A stretch of 64,000 bases of DNA from Ornithodoros turicata (GCF_037126465.1 NC_088201.1:196424403-196488402); one strand, 5' to 3'. Positions 21,912 to 33,379 are shown, counted from the stretch's first letter. The notes: generated by a model not told the origin, from the letters alone. Numbers and translations: made by a program.

Positions 21912-23339
21912 CTGAAAAAGATACAAAGAACGACGTTATATGTGAAATGCAAATGCAAAAATGCAATATTCAAACGGATGAAGGTAGGGAAAGAATGAGC
22001 ATGCATACAAAGGATCTACATATGAGAGACATAATAGAGGAAAACGGCAATTGGGGAAGAGGCGCAATATTTGAAACAAAACATGAGACAGTGGAATGGT
22101 GAGAAGCAAAGGTTACTAAATAATAATAGTGAAGGCAGCAAGAGCAAAGAAGCAGATGAAGGCACCAAAAGTTAAATAATATGCATATCACTTTTAAATT
22201 CAGCGTATGAGGAAAAAATAGGATATAAGGACGAACATGTATTTTCCGAAATTTGGCAGCGTGTGAGTGGATCATATGGTCTGGTTTTCTGTACATAAAA
22301 TGAAGGGGGATTGCGAGGGGCACCACAAGACTAGCGAAATTTATGCGGCCTAGCAAGAATGGGGAGCTAACATTGCACACACGTAAAGGAACGTGGAATC
22401 AGCAATTTGACGCAGCGATGTTAGGGGGAGGAGTCGAAAGTGTTTTCAGAGAGTCGGGTAGTCGAACGAATCAAAGACAGGGATACCCCGGAGTTAAAGT
22501 TGGGAACAAAGTGAAGCGCACGTTTCTGAACAGCTTCGTGGCGATTTCTCACACTATGGCACAAAGCGTTCCATGCAACAGATGCATACTCTAGTTGTGG
22601 TAAAACGAGCGTCTTCTAGAGTTTAACAAAAACCGAGGGAGTTCCAAAAACTTGACACGTGTCAGTTAAGTAACCCAGTGTCCGAAGAGCAGAACGACAT
22701 ACTGCGGCGACATGATCAGGTGACGTCAGTATGGCATCGGAGCTGCCTCCAAGATCACGGACACAACTAACCCGAGGTATTCAGCACTTCACATGTAGCG
22801 GAGGTGTGTAAAGTTTGTTTTACAGGTAAACGAAGCACTGTTAGTTTTTGCTACGTTGACCTCGATGTGGTTGCTAGTGCCTGGTGTTCAAACAACAGTT
22901 ATCCAATGAAGGTGTGCTAATTTTTATATATAAAACTATTGAGATGCAAACTGTTTATATCTAAAGAACCTAAAAATGTGCGACAGGATGACATATGTTA
23001 AGGTTTTGCCGTGTTCTGCTTAAAACCTGCAAAATGTGGACATAATTGCGCAATGCAAAATATGTAAAACATGCACAATGCGCAAATAGTCTACACACTT
23101 TTATTTAAAATATCTTGCTATCATCAGATGCAGTTGTCTTTCAGTTCTCAGAGCGACCGGTGCATGTCTGCCGTGTGCCCGACCATGTCGTCTTGACCTT
23201 TCCCCTTTTGTCTTTCTTTTTTCTGCCAATAAATCCCCCCCCCCCGCTCATTTCGTCTGGTGAATCTGCTTGGCTCTCATTGCATGCGTTACAGGGTGTC
23301 TTCTCGGTCTACCTGAGAAGTGAAACACAAATTACAGTT
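21912..23339 (-). other. Probable intron or upstream region of the TRAF-like gene
   Basis: No coding exon is recognised. The acceptor of the terminal exon lies at 21912-21914. A TGACGTCA palindrome starts at 22721. Whether the gene continues beyond the PLE and LINE insertions to the right cannot be told. Confidence 0.35.
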
Positions 23340-23570
23340 CACCCTTGTAAGTAGAATGTGGTTTACTGTATCCCTCTGCCCTGCGGAAGAAAATATATCG
23401 GGGACACTGGCAGGTGTCTCAATACAAGACTTAGAGTACATGAGCATCAGAGCCAAATGCTGTCAGTGTTCACCTGGCTATCCACTGCAACGTGTGCTGG
23501 TGTGCATTATCGGTTTGAGGAGACTGCTCATCTGGGTTCTTCCGCGAGTGCATTAACACGTGTCAATCTT
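23340..23570 (+). pseudogene. PLE GIY-YIG scrap
   Basis: From about 23355 the plus strand reads VVYCIPLPCGRKYIGDTGRC followed by LNTRLR.HEHQ, in good agreement with a PLE endonuclease start (YxI...YIGxTGRCLNxRLxxH). The downstream part of the domain is not recognisable in any one frame, so the fragment is short and decayed. It is unlike the family A copy at 6443 and represents another PLE lineage. Confidence 0.65.
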
Positions 23571-23822
23571 AATGGCATGTGTGGGATAGCCAGGACGGGG
23601 GAGGAAGTGTGTATAAGCCAAAGTTCTATTGCTCTCCTGGGAAAAGAGATTGGGTTCTTGAGAAGAGCTCTGATCTGCTGATGCGACCCGGTAAGAGATA
23701 TGTAGGATTAGAAAAACGTTGACAACAAAACCAATAGACATATAACTGGTAGTGGTTCTTATCTGACATTGGCGTACAACAGGGATCTATATACTACGTC
23801 CGGTTCTCTCTTTGCTCTCTAT

Positions 23823-24635
23823 CAGGGGTGCCGAAGTTGGCCAAGGGTTGGTACATGACAACAGCGAAGACGACGAAAGTAACAGACAGACAGGGAACGC
23901 CGAACTTTTAATCATAATCCACCTTTAATCGTATGATTATAGGTTGAAAGTACGACGTTCCCTGTCTCGGTCTTTGTGTTACTTTCGTCGTCCTCGCTGA
24001 CGACTCTGTAAACCTGCCCCTGCGTGGCTTATTTTTACTCGATTGATATCCCTAAAACATTCCTACCAAAATTTCTTAGGAAACCCTACATAGCCCATTT
24101 GTAAATTTGGTGGATTCAATGCCACAAGAAAGGAACCGGTTCAGTCGCAGCCTTGGTGATCTCTCGAGCGAAAAATTCTTCGATTTCAGGATACTTGAAA
24201 CGGGAGATTTTTGGTCGCCGTTTTCTGCAGCTGTGGACAACGTTCCTCATGACCACAAATGGAACTGATTGACCTGCAGTGCGACGCCAGGTGTTTTCCG
24301 CTGTGATGAATCTGAATAAGTTAAAGTTGCACTCACAACTCACAAACGAACACCTCAACGCAGTCCTTCAGATTGCAACTGAGCAGTCACACTTCACACG
24401 ATGTTGACGCAATAGTTAAAAGCAGGAAGTGCCAAGTTTCATCAGCACACATCAAATAAAAACGATTGTTTACCACGTGATCCAGCAACGCAAATATATA
24501 CGTCTCATGTCATTGTAAGCCTGTGTCGCGTCATCTATATCAGGAACAGGCTGCCCCAAACCCGTGGTATGCGGCCCGCGTAGTTCCTCCGTGGCTCAAT
24601 GCGGCCCGCGTACACGAATGAGTTCGGCACCCCTG
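23823..24635. mobile_element. hAT-type DNA element, 813 bp, inserted in the LINE
   Basis: The termini are CAGGGGTGCCGAA and, inverted, TTCGGCACCCCTG, 13-bp inverted repeats of the hAT style (CAGNGGTNNNC). Eight-base flanks CTCTCTAT and CTGTATAT agree at six positions, the duplication length hAT makes. A minus-strand frame at 24116-24358 is the only coding trace; I cannot assign it to the transposase with confidence. The right terminus recurs at 42935-43019. The element itself carries a hairpin at 23853-24001. Confidence 0.75.
23853..24001. repeat. Hairpin insert inside the hAT element
   Basis: The arm CAGCGAAGACGACGAAAGTA and following bases (to about 23897) returns inverted at about 23960-24001 with a few differences, around a central loop. 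A one-sided leader with GGTTGGTACATGACA precedes it and resembles the GTTGGTATATGTTCATGACG leader of the hairpin insert at 26776-26917. I found no clear target duplication for this copy. Confidence 0.6.
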
Positions 24636-25780
24636 CTGTATATTAACGACCTCCTTGAGCACATCGAATTTTCTGAAGTACTTTCGTATGCAAATGACAC
24701 TACCTTGACACTAACAGGTAAGGATATAGATGATCTATCCTTGAAACTTAATATAGACATTGGTAATCTCGTTCATTGGTGTCATACTAATAAATTACAG
24801 TTAAACGCCAATAAAACAGTGTCAATGATTTTTTAATTCTCATAAGCATAATGTTGTCACGCCGACTTCAGTAACCATTCTGGGAAGTTCATCACAATTT
24901 CGCCATGAAATCAAATTTTTAGGAGTCATATTTGACAGACCTCTTCGTTTTACATTGCACATTAAACATATTGTTCGCAGGATCTCATGTGGTATACGTG
25001 TTCTTGTAAGAACCCGAAAGTTTTTCCCATTGTCTATCTTACTCAATTTATATAATGCCTTTGTACATTCCCACATATCAAACTGTGCTCTTGTCTGGGG
25101 CTAAACTTACAAAACACATCTTCGTGCTGCTCACATAACACAGAACCGTACTGTTAGGATCTTGTTTGATGTGCCATTTTTCTCTCATGTCTCATATCAT
25201 GACATTCATATCCTTAGAGTTCATGATATAATTTCTTACAGTGTAGTAAACCTCACACATCGCATCTTAAACCTTAATCTCATCTTGCCAAAAATTAATT
25301 TTAGTCACCTCAGTTTGAACCAAAGCCCGAGGGCTTGTGCAGGGGGCAGGTTGAGCTCATCTTTGGTGAAAACAAACTACGGGAGTCTGTGATTTTTGTT
25401 TTGAGGAGCCTGTGAGTGGAAGCAATTGTCTCGAGGTATAAGAAATTTACATTCGTCATTTTTATTTGTTTATAAATCGAGTGAGGCATGTGTTAATTCA
25501 TAATGCAGTTTTATTTATGTGGTTGTTTGTTGTTATCTCTGGAATTCCATTTATCTGTCCTGATTTTGTTTATTTGTTTATTGTTTTATTGTATCGTATA
25601 CCTTGTAGCCTTACTTAGCTCCAAACTAATGCTTTACTGACTAATTTAAACAAAATCACGAAGGACCCTTTAAACGGGATTGCCCTCTGGTCCCTTCAGT
25701 TCTATGATAATTGTGTGCATTGTCTGAAGGAATGGAATAAAAAAAGATGATTGATTTGATTGACTAATTGAATGAATATG

Positions 25781-26631
25781 GGACAATCCTGTGAGAACGC
25801 ACTCTAAGAAAAAAATGGAGTCGGGAGGCGTCAAATGCGCGCTTTACCCCCATTCGTCGTTTCTCCGACAATGACTCCCCCGTTCCTTCTCGCATTCCTT
25901 CGAGAGGAAGCTGTTGCGTGCGAGAACGGGAGGAGAGTGCACCCGTGGAGAGTGCACTCAAGACGTGAGTCTGCATGAAACGGCTGCTCGCATGCAATAA
26001 AACGCATAGGTGAAAAGTTTGCTCTGCTAATGTGTCATGCACAAACTATGATTGTGCACCGCTTTGATAATTAAAAAGTAAAACGGATAAGTGAAAACAT
26101 ACAAATACACGTATAATGCGCCTCCCAACTCATACTCGAGGCTCCGAGATTTGCTGCTCCACATTTTCGGTCCCGTCAACGGATTTGAAACTCGCGAGGG
26201 TGCTTGCACATGGTCTTGCTAGTTTTGTAGCTTTTCGTTCATCATTTCCGCTCGACGTTTGCGTGAGGACAGCACGAGTGCCACTCTGCTTGTGAAATAC
26301 AAGTCGTTGACGAAGCAAAATCACAGTGGGAAGTGATCACCGTGCAGACGACGTGAAGGAGGCATTACGGGACTCAAGCTTTCGATACCGTAACGGACAA
26401 TCTGCTGATGCAGGTAAATGGATCTCTGATTTCGTTGTATTGCATGCGTTTTCTGCGCTTCTTTGCACAATGAATACAGGGACAGTTGTGCTGTGCGAGG
26501 AACAGTGTGTGTCTAAAGGTATACGCTTTATGCTTGATGTGCTTTCGGAATGATTTGTCGTTGAAGATACGTGATAACGTGCTGTGTTTCGTTCGCCACC
26601 CGCACAAAAGTGCACATGCACGTCGGTCGTA
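25781..26631. other. No recognisable gene; one orphan CACTCTAAGAAA end
   Basis: CACTCTAAGAAAAAAATGG at about 25800 resembles the termini of the elements at 17282 and 52988 but has no partner end or TA flank here. ORFs in this stretch match no family I know. Confidence 0.4.
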
Positions 26632-26775
26632 CAGGGTCGGCCACACTTAAAAGTATCACGGGAGCGCATGACCTGCAAGTACGCCAGCGCCACGTAACGG
26701 ATGCTCCTGGGTTTGAGACCTCGCGCCTAGCGAATGTTCGCCACCTCCCGGTTGGGTCCGTCATTGCTCTCGTAA

Positions 26776-26917
26776 TAGGAACAATCCGGGGTAGTTGGTA
26801 TATGTTCATGACGACGAAATGCAGCAAGAAGACAAGGACAGGGTAGAAGTAGACGCTGCAGTCGTCCTGTCTACTTCTACCCTGTCCTTGTCTTCTTGTT
26901 GCTATTCGTCATCATGA
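26776..26917. mobile_element. 142-bp hairpin insertion with a 13-bp target duplication
   Basis: ATTGCTCTCGTAA is present exactly at 26763-26775 and 26918-26930. Between them lies a one-sided leader of about 31 bases followed by two arms of about 48 bases (CATGACGACGAA... and its inverse) with a loop of about 14 bases. A hairpin plus a one-sided unpaired tail and a target duplication of 11-13 bp is shared with the insertion at 36176-36310, and resembles the ends of the full-length PLE at 49047-54980 without its coding region. Confidence 0.75.
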
Positions 26918-27148
26918 ATTGCTCTCGTAACACTGGCGGGCGGGAAGACCCAGAGAGGGGAGATCCACCTGCTGTTGCTATTCAATATCTGCTTGCGATG
27001 TTTTGATCACTGCGTGGCACGGCGTAATCTTTTACTTTTACTTCTCGATTCCGATAAAACAGAGATTACGTCGCGCCACGCACTGATCAAAACATCGATA
27101 GAATAGCAACAGCAGGTAGATCACCCCACCTGCCATGGTACGAGAGCA

Positions 27149-27301
27149 CCCAAGCAGCAAAATGTACTGAAAGTCGAGTGCAATAGGGGTGGACGGTATG
27201 TGTCTTATCAATGTTCTTTAGTTTCAAGAGTCTGATCAAGGCCTTCCATCTACCCGTCCACCCCTATTGCACTCGACTTTCAGTACATTTTGCTGCTTGG
27301 G
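27149..27301. mobile_element. Hairpin element with CCCA...TGGG ends and 2-bp target duplication
   Basis: CCCAAGCAGCAAAATGTACT opens arms of about 48 bases that are perfect inverse copies, around a loop of about 55 bases. Removing it leaves GAGAGCA/CAATGAC, which matches the uninterrupted site in the other arm of the host foldback (CATTGCTCTCG inverted), so the duplicated target is CA. A diverged relative lies at 56275-56425. Confidence 0.75.
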
Positions 27302-27632
27302 CAATGACAGACCCAACCGAGAGGTGGCGAACGTTCGTCAGCCGCGTGGTCTCAAACCCAGGAGCATCCGTTGCGCGGCGCTGGCATACTTGCAGGCCAC
27401 GCGCTCCCGCGATACTTTTAAGTGTGGCCGACCCTGTACAAACGCACAGGCTTAGAATATCTTGAAACATTGTCGCCTCTGCCTGCATGTTGCTGTGTCA
27501 TTGAACATACAAATCAGTTGTTTTTTCTTTCCCCCGAATTTCTTCCCCCGTTTTTTGAATGTGCTTGTCTGCCTGTACAAAAAAGTGGAGAACTCCGACT
27601 TAACATAACAAAATAACAAGTTTTACTCAGAG

Positions 27633-27660
27633 GTTTCGTCCGTCATGCGACGGACATCAG
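27633..27660 (-). ncRNA. Hammerhead-like core
   Basis: On the minus strand: CTGAT, then a perfect 7-bp stem GTCCGTC/GACGGAC around GCAT, then GAAAC. The last bases of the CUGANGA box are absorbed into the stem, so the core is imperfect. Confidence 0.4.
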
Positions 27661-27715
27661 TGCCAAGCTGAATGAGAGATTATACAACCGGTCGCTATTT
27701 AAGGAGATGGGAGTA

Positions 27716-28249
27716 TTATTCGGGAAGGGGGCCACGGTTTATGTTACAAACCGGAGGGTCACCACGTATGTGCCAAGACTCTAGAAGCTTCTTGGGTCCC
27801 CATCTTTGCTCGCGAGCCAAGGTCACGGCGTTGTCGAAGTCGAAACAATGTCCCGTGTCCCAACAATGCTCTGTAAGCTCCGTCTTAAACCGAGTGCCGT
27901 GGGTCGCGCTCTTTACGTCCCGTTTATGTTCTTTGAAACGAGTACTCCGTTTTCTGCCTATCTCGCCAATGTAGCACGTGTCACAGTCTTGGCAGTGTAC
28001 TTTGTAGTCTGCTCCAGATTGGTCTTCCGGGGGGACGGGGTCCTTCGGTTTCGATATGACACTTCGAAGTTTAACATGCGGTTTGAACATAGTCCTGATA
28101 TCCAACGGAAGTAAAGCCCGGTGGATAGATTCAGAAACGCCTTTGACATAGGGGATGACAACGCGTGTCTGGCTGACAATGACAACGCGTGTTCCCGTTG
28201 CGCGCATATCATCGTCATCATGTATTTTTCTCTCTCCTGTCGCGCGCAA
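27716..28249 (-). pseudogene. PLE GIY-YIG endonuclease domain, RT lost
   Basis: The minus-strand frame gives DYKVHCQDCDTCYIGEIGRK (the YxV...YIG endonuclease start with a CxxC pair), then RSTRFKEHKRDV and the C-terminal block HCWDTGHCFDFDNA, LAREQRWGPKKLLESWHI. The residue after YIG is intact. The upstream part of the frame (before about residue 45) is not recognisable RT and includes local duplications (DDDDMRATG). The family differs from family A but matches the fragment at 29945-30170, which shares the EHRWG.KN block. Confidence 0.75.
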
Positions 28250-28288
28250 GTAAAACTTGTTATTTTGTTATGTTAAGTCGGAGTTCTC

Positions 28289-29789
28289 TTCTTTTTTGTC
28301 CAGTAATGTCATCCCCCGGCTTTTGGAGTATTTTTCCGTCTGCCTGTGGCCAGCCCTTCCATTATTCAGGTGAGAGGCAGAGTGGTTGGGGAATTTGCGC
28401 AGTTCAACGCTGGACGGAATTTTCACACCATGTCTGATTTTTACATAATACAGTTGCTACAATAGCAAAATATTAAGGTGAAGATTGAGTGATTCATCAT
28501 GTTGACTGGTTCGCGCCCAGAATACAAGACTTGGGAGTTATGTGCCACTACAAGCTCGATCAGAGTATCTCAACGTATAGAATATCTCTCCAAAATTGAA
28601 TACCTGTCGAGAAAATGCAGGCAAGCTTCCCCCTCGACTTCACAGGATGTGTGTAATACACTGTGGTGTATTTCATGGAAGTGATACATGACAGTACTCT
28701 TTGACAGCTACTTGGAATGGCGCCTGCATCCCTGAAGCTCCCGTACATATCTTCCCGTATCCCTGCACCTCTTTTTCCTGAGGTGGTTGAATCCCCAGAT
28801 GTTCCGCACATGGTCAGCATTTTGTGTTTGTATTATTGTATTTGTCCTTTGCATAATTTGGTGTCACACCCTAATGGCAGTGGATACAGCTGCGCGATTC
28901 CACGCGAAACGATCCAACGGACCTGCTCGGCCCTCACAAAACCATCACGAAATTTTACGAATATTTTTTGGCAGTTCCTAATAGCACGATTCGACATACC
29001 CCCCCCCCCCCCCACACACACACACACGAAACGTTTGTTCCCAGATAACAATGTGACGGGTGCTACACACACGCGAAGGTCGCAGCGCTGGCGAAAACCG
29101 TGCCTCGCGTGAACGGTAGCCGCGGCTCATAGAAAGCAGCTAGAAGTGTGCGGTTTCTTTTGCACATAGAGGATGCCATGGTCTACACAGTGGCCAAATC
29201 CCGGTTATCACGCTATAATAGGTGCTGGTGTACACAGGCCTGAAGTTTCGCAATTTTCCTCCTATTTCGCGATCTTTTTTTTTTTGAAAATCAAATCACT
29301 AAATTTTGATGAATATTTTTTGTTCAAAGGTCTCTTGGAATACTTCAACGGGAAAAATCGCAAGACACGTAACTTTCGTATTTATTGCCGGAAAAATAGG
29401 GAAAGTATGCGCTTTTTGCAAAATTCGCTAGAATCAAGCGTAAAATAGGCAATGAAGAGGTCAGAAGAGATGTGTGGAACTAATGCAGTTTTGTTGATCC
29501 AGCTTTCTTGTACAACATATACAAAAACCTCGAGTGTGTTCTTCTGGATACAAGAGAAAAGTTTTTTTAGTTAGAGCCACTTTGTAGCAGGTACACTGCA
29601 GGTGCAACACCGGTAAAGACTTATCCAGCGTTTTCTAACGCGTACAGTGTCTGTCCAACTATTCCTTGAGGACACGAAATCGCTTCGTGCCGTAGCCAAA
29701 AGATGTCTGTGCGGCCAACACTTCGAACCCGCTCACCGCTATAAAGCTGTGGTACGTCCTTGTTCCGGGTACAGCGATAGCTCGGCTGC
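28289..29789. other. No recognisable gene
   Basis: Contains a C-run plus CA microsatellite at about 29001-29027. The AT-rich stretch at 29270-29450 has an open frame I cannot assign. Confidence 0.4.
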
Positions 29790-29890
29790 AACGCTGCGCT
29801 AGCTCCTCTTGCTCAGCAGTGATGGCTACTTTTTGTACCCAGCCAGTTTCTCCCACGTAGCATGCACTGCATTGTTCCCATTCCGACCTG
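29645..29890 (-). pseudogene. Short PLE endonuclease scrap, minus strand
   Basis: The minus strand reads SEWEQCSACYVGETGWVQKV near its start, matching the CxxCYVGETG signature of PLE endonucleases. The rest of the frame down to 29659 is not recognisable. It lies back to back with a plus-strand PLE fragment that has the same CSACY signature (CSACYLEETGRKK). Confidence 0.5.
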
Positions 29891-29944
29891 TATGCTCGAC
29901 AAGTTCTGTGCGGTGATCTATTGATATATGTGGCTTTGATACAT

Positions 29945-30385
29945 ATAACCTATGGTTAGAATGTGAACATTGCAGTGCCTGCTACTTGGAAGAAACTGGA
30001 CGAAAGAAAGCCACAACAGTGAAAGAACATCAGCAACAGATATCAAAACCACCGGCAGTGAATCACCGAGAATCACGCCGAGAATCACAGTGAATCACAG
30101 AACTTGTCGAGCACGTGCTAAAAACAGACCATTCTTTTCATTTGCACAATGTAAAGACCGTGCCACGCGAGCATAGATGGGGCAGTAAGAACATTTTTGG
30201 AATCTTGGCACATTCACCGTGATAACGCATGTAACAGTCACAAAGGGCCACCACCTGGTTGCTACAAGGTCATGACTAAGCTATAAGTAGAACTCGGATG
30301 GCGTACCGTTCTTGTTTCATTCTGATGATGGTGCCCGAATAGGCATCGAAACGCATTGCATATAACATTTTATTTCATTTAAAGG
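29945..30385 (+). pseudogene. PLE GIY-YIG remnant and 3' end, plus strand
   Basis: The frame reads CEHCSACYLEETGRKKATTV, then, with stops and shifts, TELVEHVLKTDHSFHLHNVK and REHRWGSKNIF, which align with the C-terminal blocks of the copy at 27716-28249. The YIG glycine is replaced (YLE), so the domain is dead. The 3' end carries the best hammerhead-like core in the window (30322-30352), then a T-rich tail near 30360-30385. Confidence 0.7.
30322..30352 (+). ncRNA. Hammerhead-ribozyme-like core, consensus boxes intact
   Basis: CTGATGA, then GGTGCC/GGCATC (6 bp including one G-U pair) around a 6-base loop, then GAAAC. Both conserved boxes are exact. It sits in the 3' end of a PLE remnant, where such ribozymes are known. 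Helices I and III are not obvious, so cleavage may need a dimer or may be lost. Confidence 0.6.
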
Positions 30386-30475
30386 GACTATCGCATGCGG
30401 AGACTTGGGCAGGTAATGGTTATGGGGCGGGAGGGGGGGGGGAGTGCTTCCCAGGCGAAAATTTGAGCTGGGAAG

Positions 30476-30715
30476 TCAACTGTACCAGGTCGTTCCCAGT
30501 TCGCACCATCTGGTGGTCAACTGGAACCAACTGGTGTCAAACTGGTGGCAGCTGGAAAGTAAACCGGTACCAGTTCAAGCTGGACTGGTAGCAACTGGGA
30601 AGTGAATGGGTATCAGTTCAAGCTGGGCTGGCGGCAACTGGAAAGTGAACTGGTACCAGTTCAAGCTGGGCTGTAACTGGAGGTGAGTTGGTGCCAGTTC
30701 GAACTGGACCAGTTT
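30476..30715. repeat. Array of AACTGG/CCAGTT words (left arm)
   Basis: Repeated variants of GGTACCAGTTCAAGCTGG and GGCAACTGGAAAGTGAA with a loose period of about 58-65 bases. The words occur in both orientations, so the array is rich in small hairpins. No coding sense. Confidence 0.8.
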
Positions 30716-30763
30716 ACATATTTGGGGGGAAGTTTCAGTTTCAGTGCCAGGACAGGTTAATAT

Positions 30764-32149
30764 CCCAGTCAACCACATCTGTCCTACGGATGTCCGGTTA
30801 TTATCCCAGAACAAACTGCCTGAATCCTATCCTAATCTGTCCTGAATCTGTCCTATAGATCTCCGTAGGATACCCGTAAAGGATATGTAATGTCCCAAAA
30901 TTGTACAATGAACTACGGACGTCGGATGGACAGAGGACGTCGTGTGGGCATCCGTGTCAGAAGACTTCACGGTGAAATTCGATTAGAATTAACGCTGCGG
31001 CTTCAATAAGCATTAATCTAGTGTACCTGGCTCACAAGTTGGCTTTATTGGTACTTGTGATCCCAAAATGTAGTTCATTACCGCGACGCATTTTTGACTG
31101 GGGTAGGAGATAATGCACCCTGGATCATGCACGAAATCGAGAGCAGCTCACGGCTGGCAACAGTGGGCAGGCAGCCGTGGCGGTTGGTTTTGACCAGTTT
31201 GCCCGTTGATGAGTGTGTCAGCTACACAAGTTGGTACTTGTGCACGCTTCAGTTAAAGTATCGCTGAAGCAGCAACGTGTACGACAGGTAAGCTATGCAA
31301 AAACAGAACGGCGAGCCGACGCCGCTCATAGTCATCTTCCACAACAGGTCAGGCAGCAGGGAGCAATTGAGCCGGCCGCCATATTGCTGTCTCCAGGTTA
31401 TCACAACAGCTGAGGACATCAGCTACGGATATGTCAAACAACAAACGGTGTTCGCTCAAGCGGTGGCATCGCTGATCGAGGTGGGTACACCTATCCTGTC
31501 AGAGTGCAATATATTTCGGATAGCGAAGTGTTTTCAGGTAGTATTTCTGATTTGGGTTCAGAGGTTAATTTTGCGTTGTGACATATGTATCTGCGTAGGT
31601 CTAGAACGACGCATGGAATTAACTGACGATGACAAAATAAAGCTATGCTCAATGTTGTAATAGCTAGGATGCCCCAGAAAAATCTTAAACCTGTTCTTTT
31701 GCAGTGAAGAAGTGGGAGCTGACTTACACACCAACTACATTCCTCCAGTCTAAGGGACTGTAGCACTCGCAGATGTGCCGCTTTGAAGTTTCTTATTGTG
31801 TAATAAACGTTCTTTGTTCTGTATATGCTGTCTTTACTGTGTAACCACCACAAGTAAATAAAATAAAGAAATAAAATCAAATCATATACTACCTGTAGAA
31901 CCCAATAAAAACCTGCCACAGCGTCCACAGGATAACCACAGAACAGCCCCCTACATGCCTCAAATTATCCAAAATGTGTCCTCTGTCCGTCGGCCAGGAT
32001 GTCCTGTAGACCGGTTCGGGCGGTAACATTGAACAAACTATGTTAGTACAATTTCCATCCGTGGGAAGTTTCCCGACGTCCTGCGGACGTCTGGTTGTCC
32101 GAGGTCGTTACTCCATGGGACATCCTAAGGTTGTATATGGCTGACTGGG
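30764..32149. mobile_element. 1.39-kb element with CCCAGTCA ends, nested in the larger one
   Basis: CCCAGTCAACCACAT at 30764 returns inverted as ATATGGCTGACTGGG ending at 32149. Both ends continue into GGATGTCC and other GGAC/GTCC-rich sequence. Flanking AT on both sides could be a 2-bp duplication. The frame at 31295-31660 is open but unrecognised. A broken copy of the right terminus lies at 15240-15478. Confidence 0.65.
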
Positions 32150-33379
32150 ATGAAGATTGCAAGACGAAGTTATAAAAAACGATAAGAAAGTAACTTTATT
32201 AGTAGAAATAATCATATTTCAATTTTTGGTAAAGTTCTTTGGTGTTAACGAACGTTATTTTGGAACACTTATGTTTGTATTTTGTGCGTTCCTTCTCCCG
32301 CAATGAATGATGCGTTTACTGTGCAACGGTCGCTTGCTTAGCAGCATCCTTGTACAGCGATTTTTGCACGTTATATTCTTAGCGTGATGTGTGACATGTG
32401 TGGTTTTGTAATCTAAAGGATTTATCTGCAAGTTACGACAGTGCGACAGTCCAATGACCGCCAGCGGCCGGGCGAGTGGGTGTTATAGGATTACAGCTCG
32501 ACTACAACTGTGGAGACCGCTTTATATCGTGAGTACTATATGCTTAAGTGATTTTCCCCATTTAGAAATATTACTTCCACTAGAACCTCTTCTCTTTGTT
32601 CCGCGTCACATTCGTGGCATCTGCAAGTGCATGTCGTTTTACGAGTAACATCCGGTTCATGTTAACGTTACCAGCAACTTTTTTCATTCATGTTTTTGTT
32701 TTTGCTTTTTTTCGTTCATTCTCGTGTTTTAGATCATTCACACCACGGATGTTGTCGAAGTAGCGTTGTGCGCCAGAGTAGTACTCATTGCCCCCGAAAG
32801 CCGGCAAGTCTCTTAGTTGAAAGGTCCAACTACTGCACAACGGAAATGACGAGAGATTCGCGTACTTTCCGGGGCCACGACTGCTCAGATTGAGTGATTG
32901 TCCAGGCACACACTACAATTACATGTTGCAATTGAATGCATATTCACTTGTGCCTTTTCAACTGCCTTCAAACCTTAAGCTGCTGTGGCTCAAAGGAAAA
33001 TATCGGTCCGTCGTGTGCTATGAAGAACATCTCAAATACTTTGTTGAATGATTCAAGATGTCCACAACGCAGTCAAGCAAGGGACCAATCAACCATGAAG
33101 TATTATCTATTCGATGTAACTCTGTAGTTCAGCTACTGCTAGAAGTTAATTACGTTATAGTTACGCTACATGTACATTAGAATTTGTGTAATGTTTGACT
33201 AAAATAATTGACAAAATAAATTTTCATTGCAGTCCAATGGATCTGCCGTTGCTGGGAACAGCGATCCTGCAAAGGGGCACAGGTTACATATAAGCTAACG
33301 TCTGTCCAAACAGGCCGCTCTAAGAGAAGCCACCTCAACCGATCCCAGCTCAACAATGAGGTTTGCAACCAGTTCCAGT

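Larger units (their letters stand above)
23650..25780 (+). pseudogene. LINE (CR1/L2/jockey-like) reverse transcriptase remnant, split by a hAT element
   Basis: The left piece (to 23822) holds SDIGVQQGSI, the RT block before the palm (usually GVPQGSxLGPxLF). The right piece (from 24636) holds LLYINDLL, SYANDTTLTL (the catalytic YADD motif with the first Asp changed to Asn) and NKLQLNANKT. Joining the pieces at the hAT target site restores LFALYINDLL across the junction. Downstream, stops and frameshifts are frequent. The 3' end near 25740-25780 carries a GATTGA-type microsatellite tail, as in CR1/L2-like LINEs. It is a dead, non-LTR retroelement copy. Confidence 0.75.
26632..27436. mobile_element. 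Long foldback element with TA target site, carrying two insertions
   Basis: The ends are CAGGGTCGGCCACACTTAAA and its inverse, both flanked by TA (26630-26631, 27437-27438). The two arms are reverse complements all the way to an apex near 27040 (for example CACCTGCTGTTGCTATTC on both sides). The left arm is interrupted at 26776-26917 and the right arm at 27149-27301 by two unrelated hairpins at nearly the same arm position. Without them the foldback is about 0.5 kb. TA flanks suggest a Tc1/mariner-type non-autonomous element. GGGTTTGAGACC in the arm gives a false tRNA-like impression. Confidence 0.8.
27588..28288 (-). mobile_element. PLE remnant bounded by inverted repeats
   Basis: The arm GAGAACTCCGACTTAACATA and on to 27628 returns inverted at 28250-28288 with almost no change. 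Between them, on the minus strand, lie a GIY-YIG coding remnant and its 3' end with a hammerhead-like core at 27633-27660. Inverted terminal arms are a known PLE configuration. The reverse transcriptase is missing. Confidence 0.75.

Noticed and set aside
26337..26846. Several open frames of 90-118 codons
   Set aside because: They overlap on both strands, and most cross the arm of the foldback element; no family is recognised.
26640..27440. A pair of tRNA-like SINEs in inverse orientation (GGGTTTGAGACC looks like a B box)
   Set aside because: The similarity between the halves runs far past any SINE body to an apex near 27040, and the ends carry inverted repeats with TA flanks. It is one foldback element.
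31295..31928. Transposase inside the CCCAGTCA element
   Set aside because: The plus and minus frames there show no DDE, RT or zinc-finger motif.
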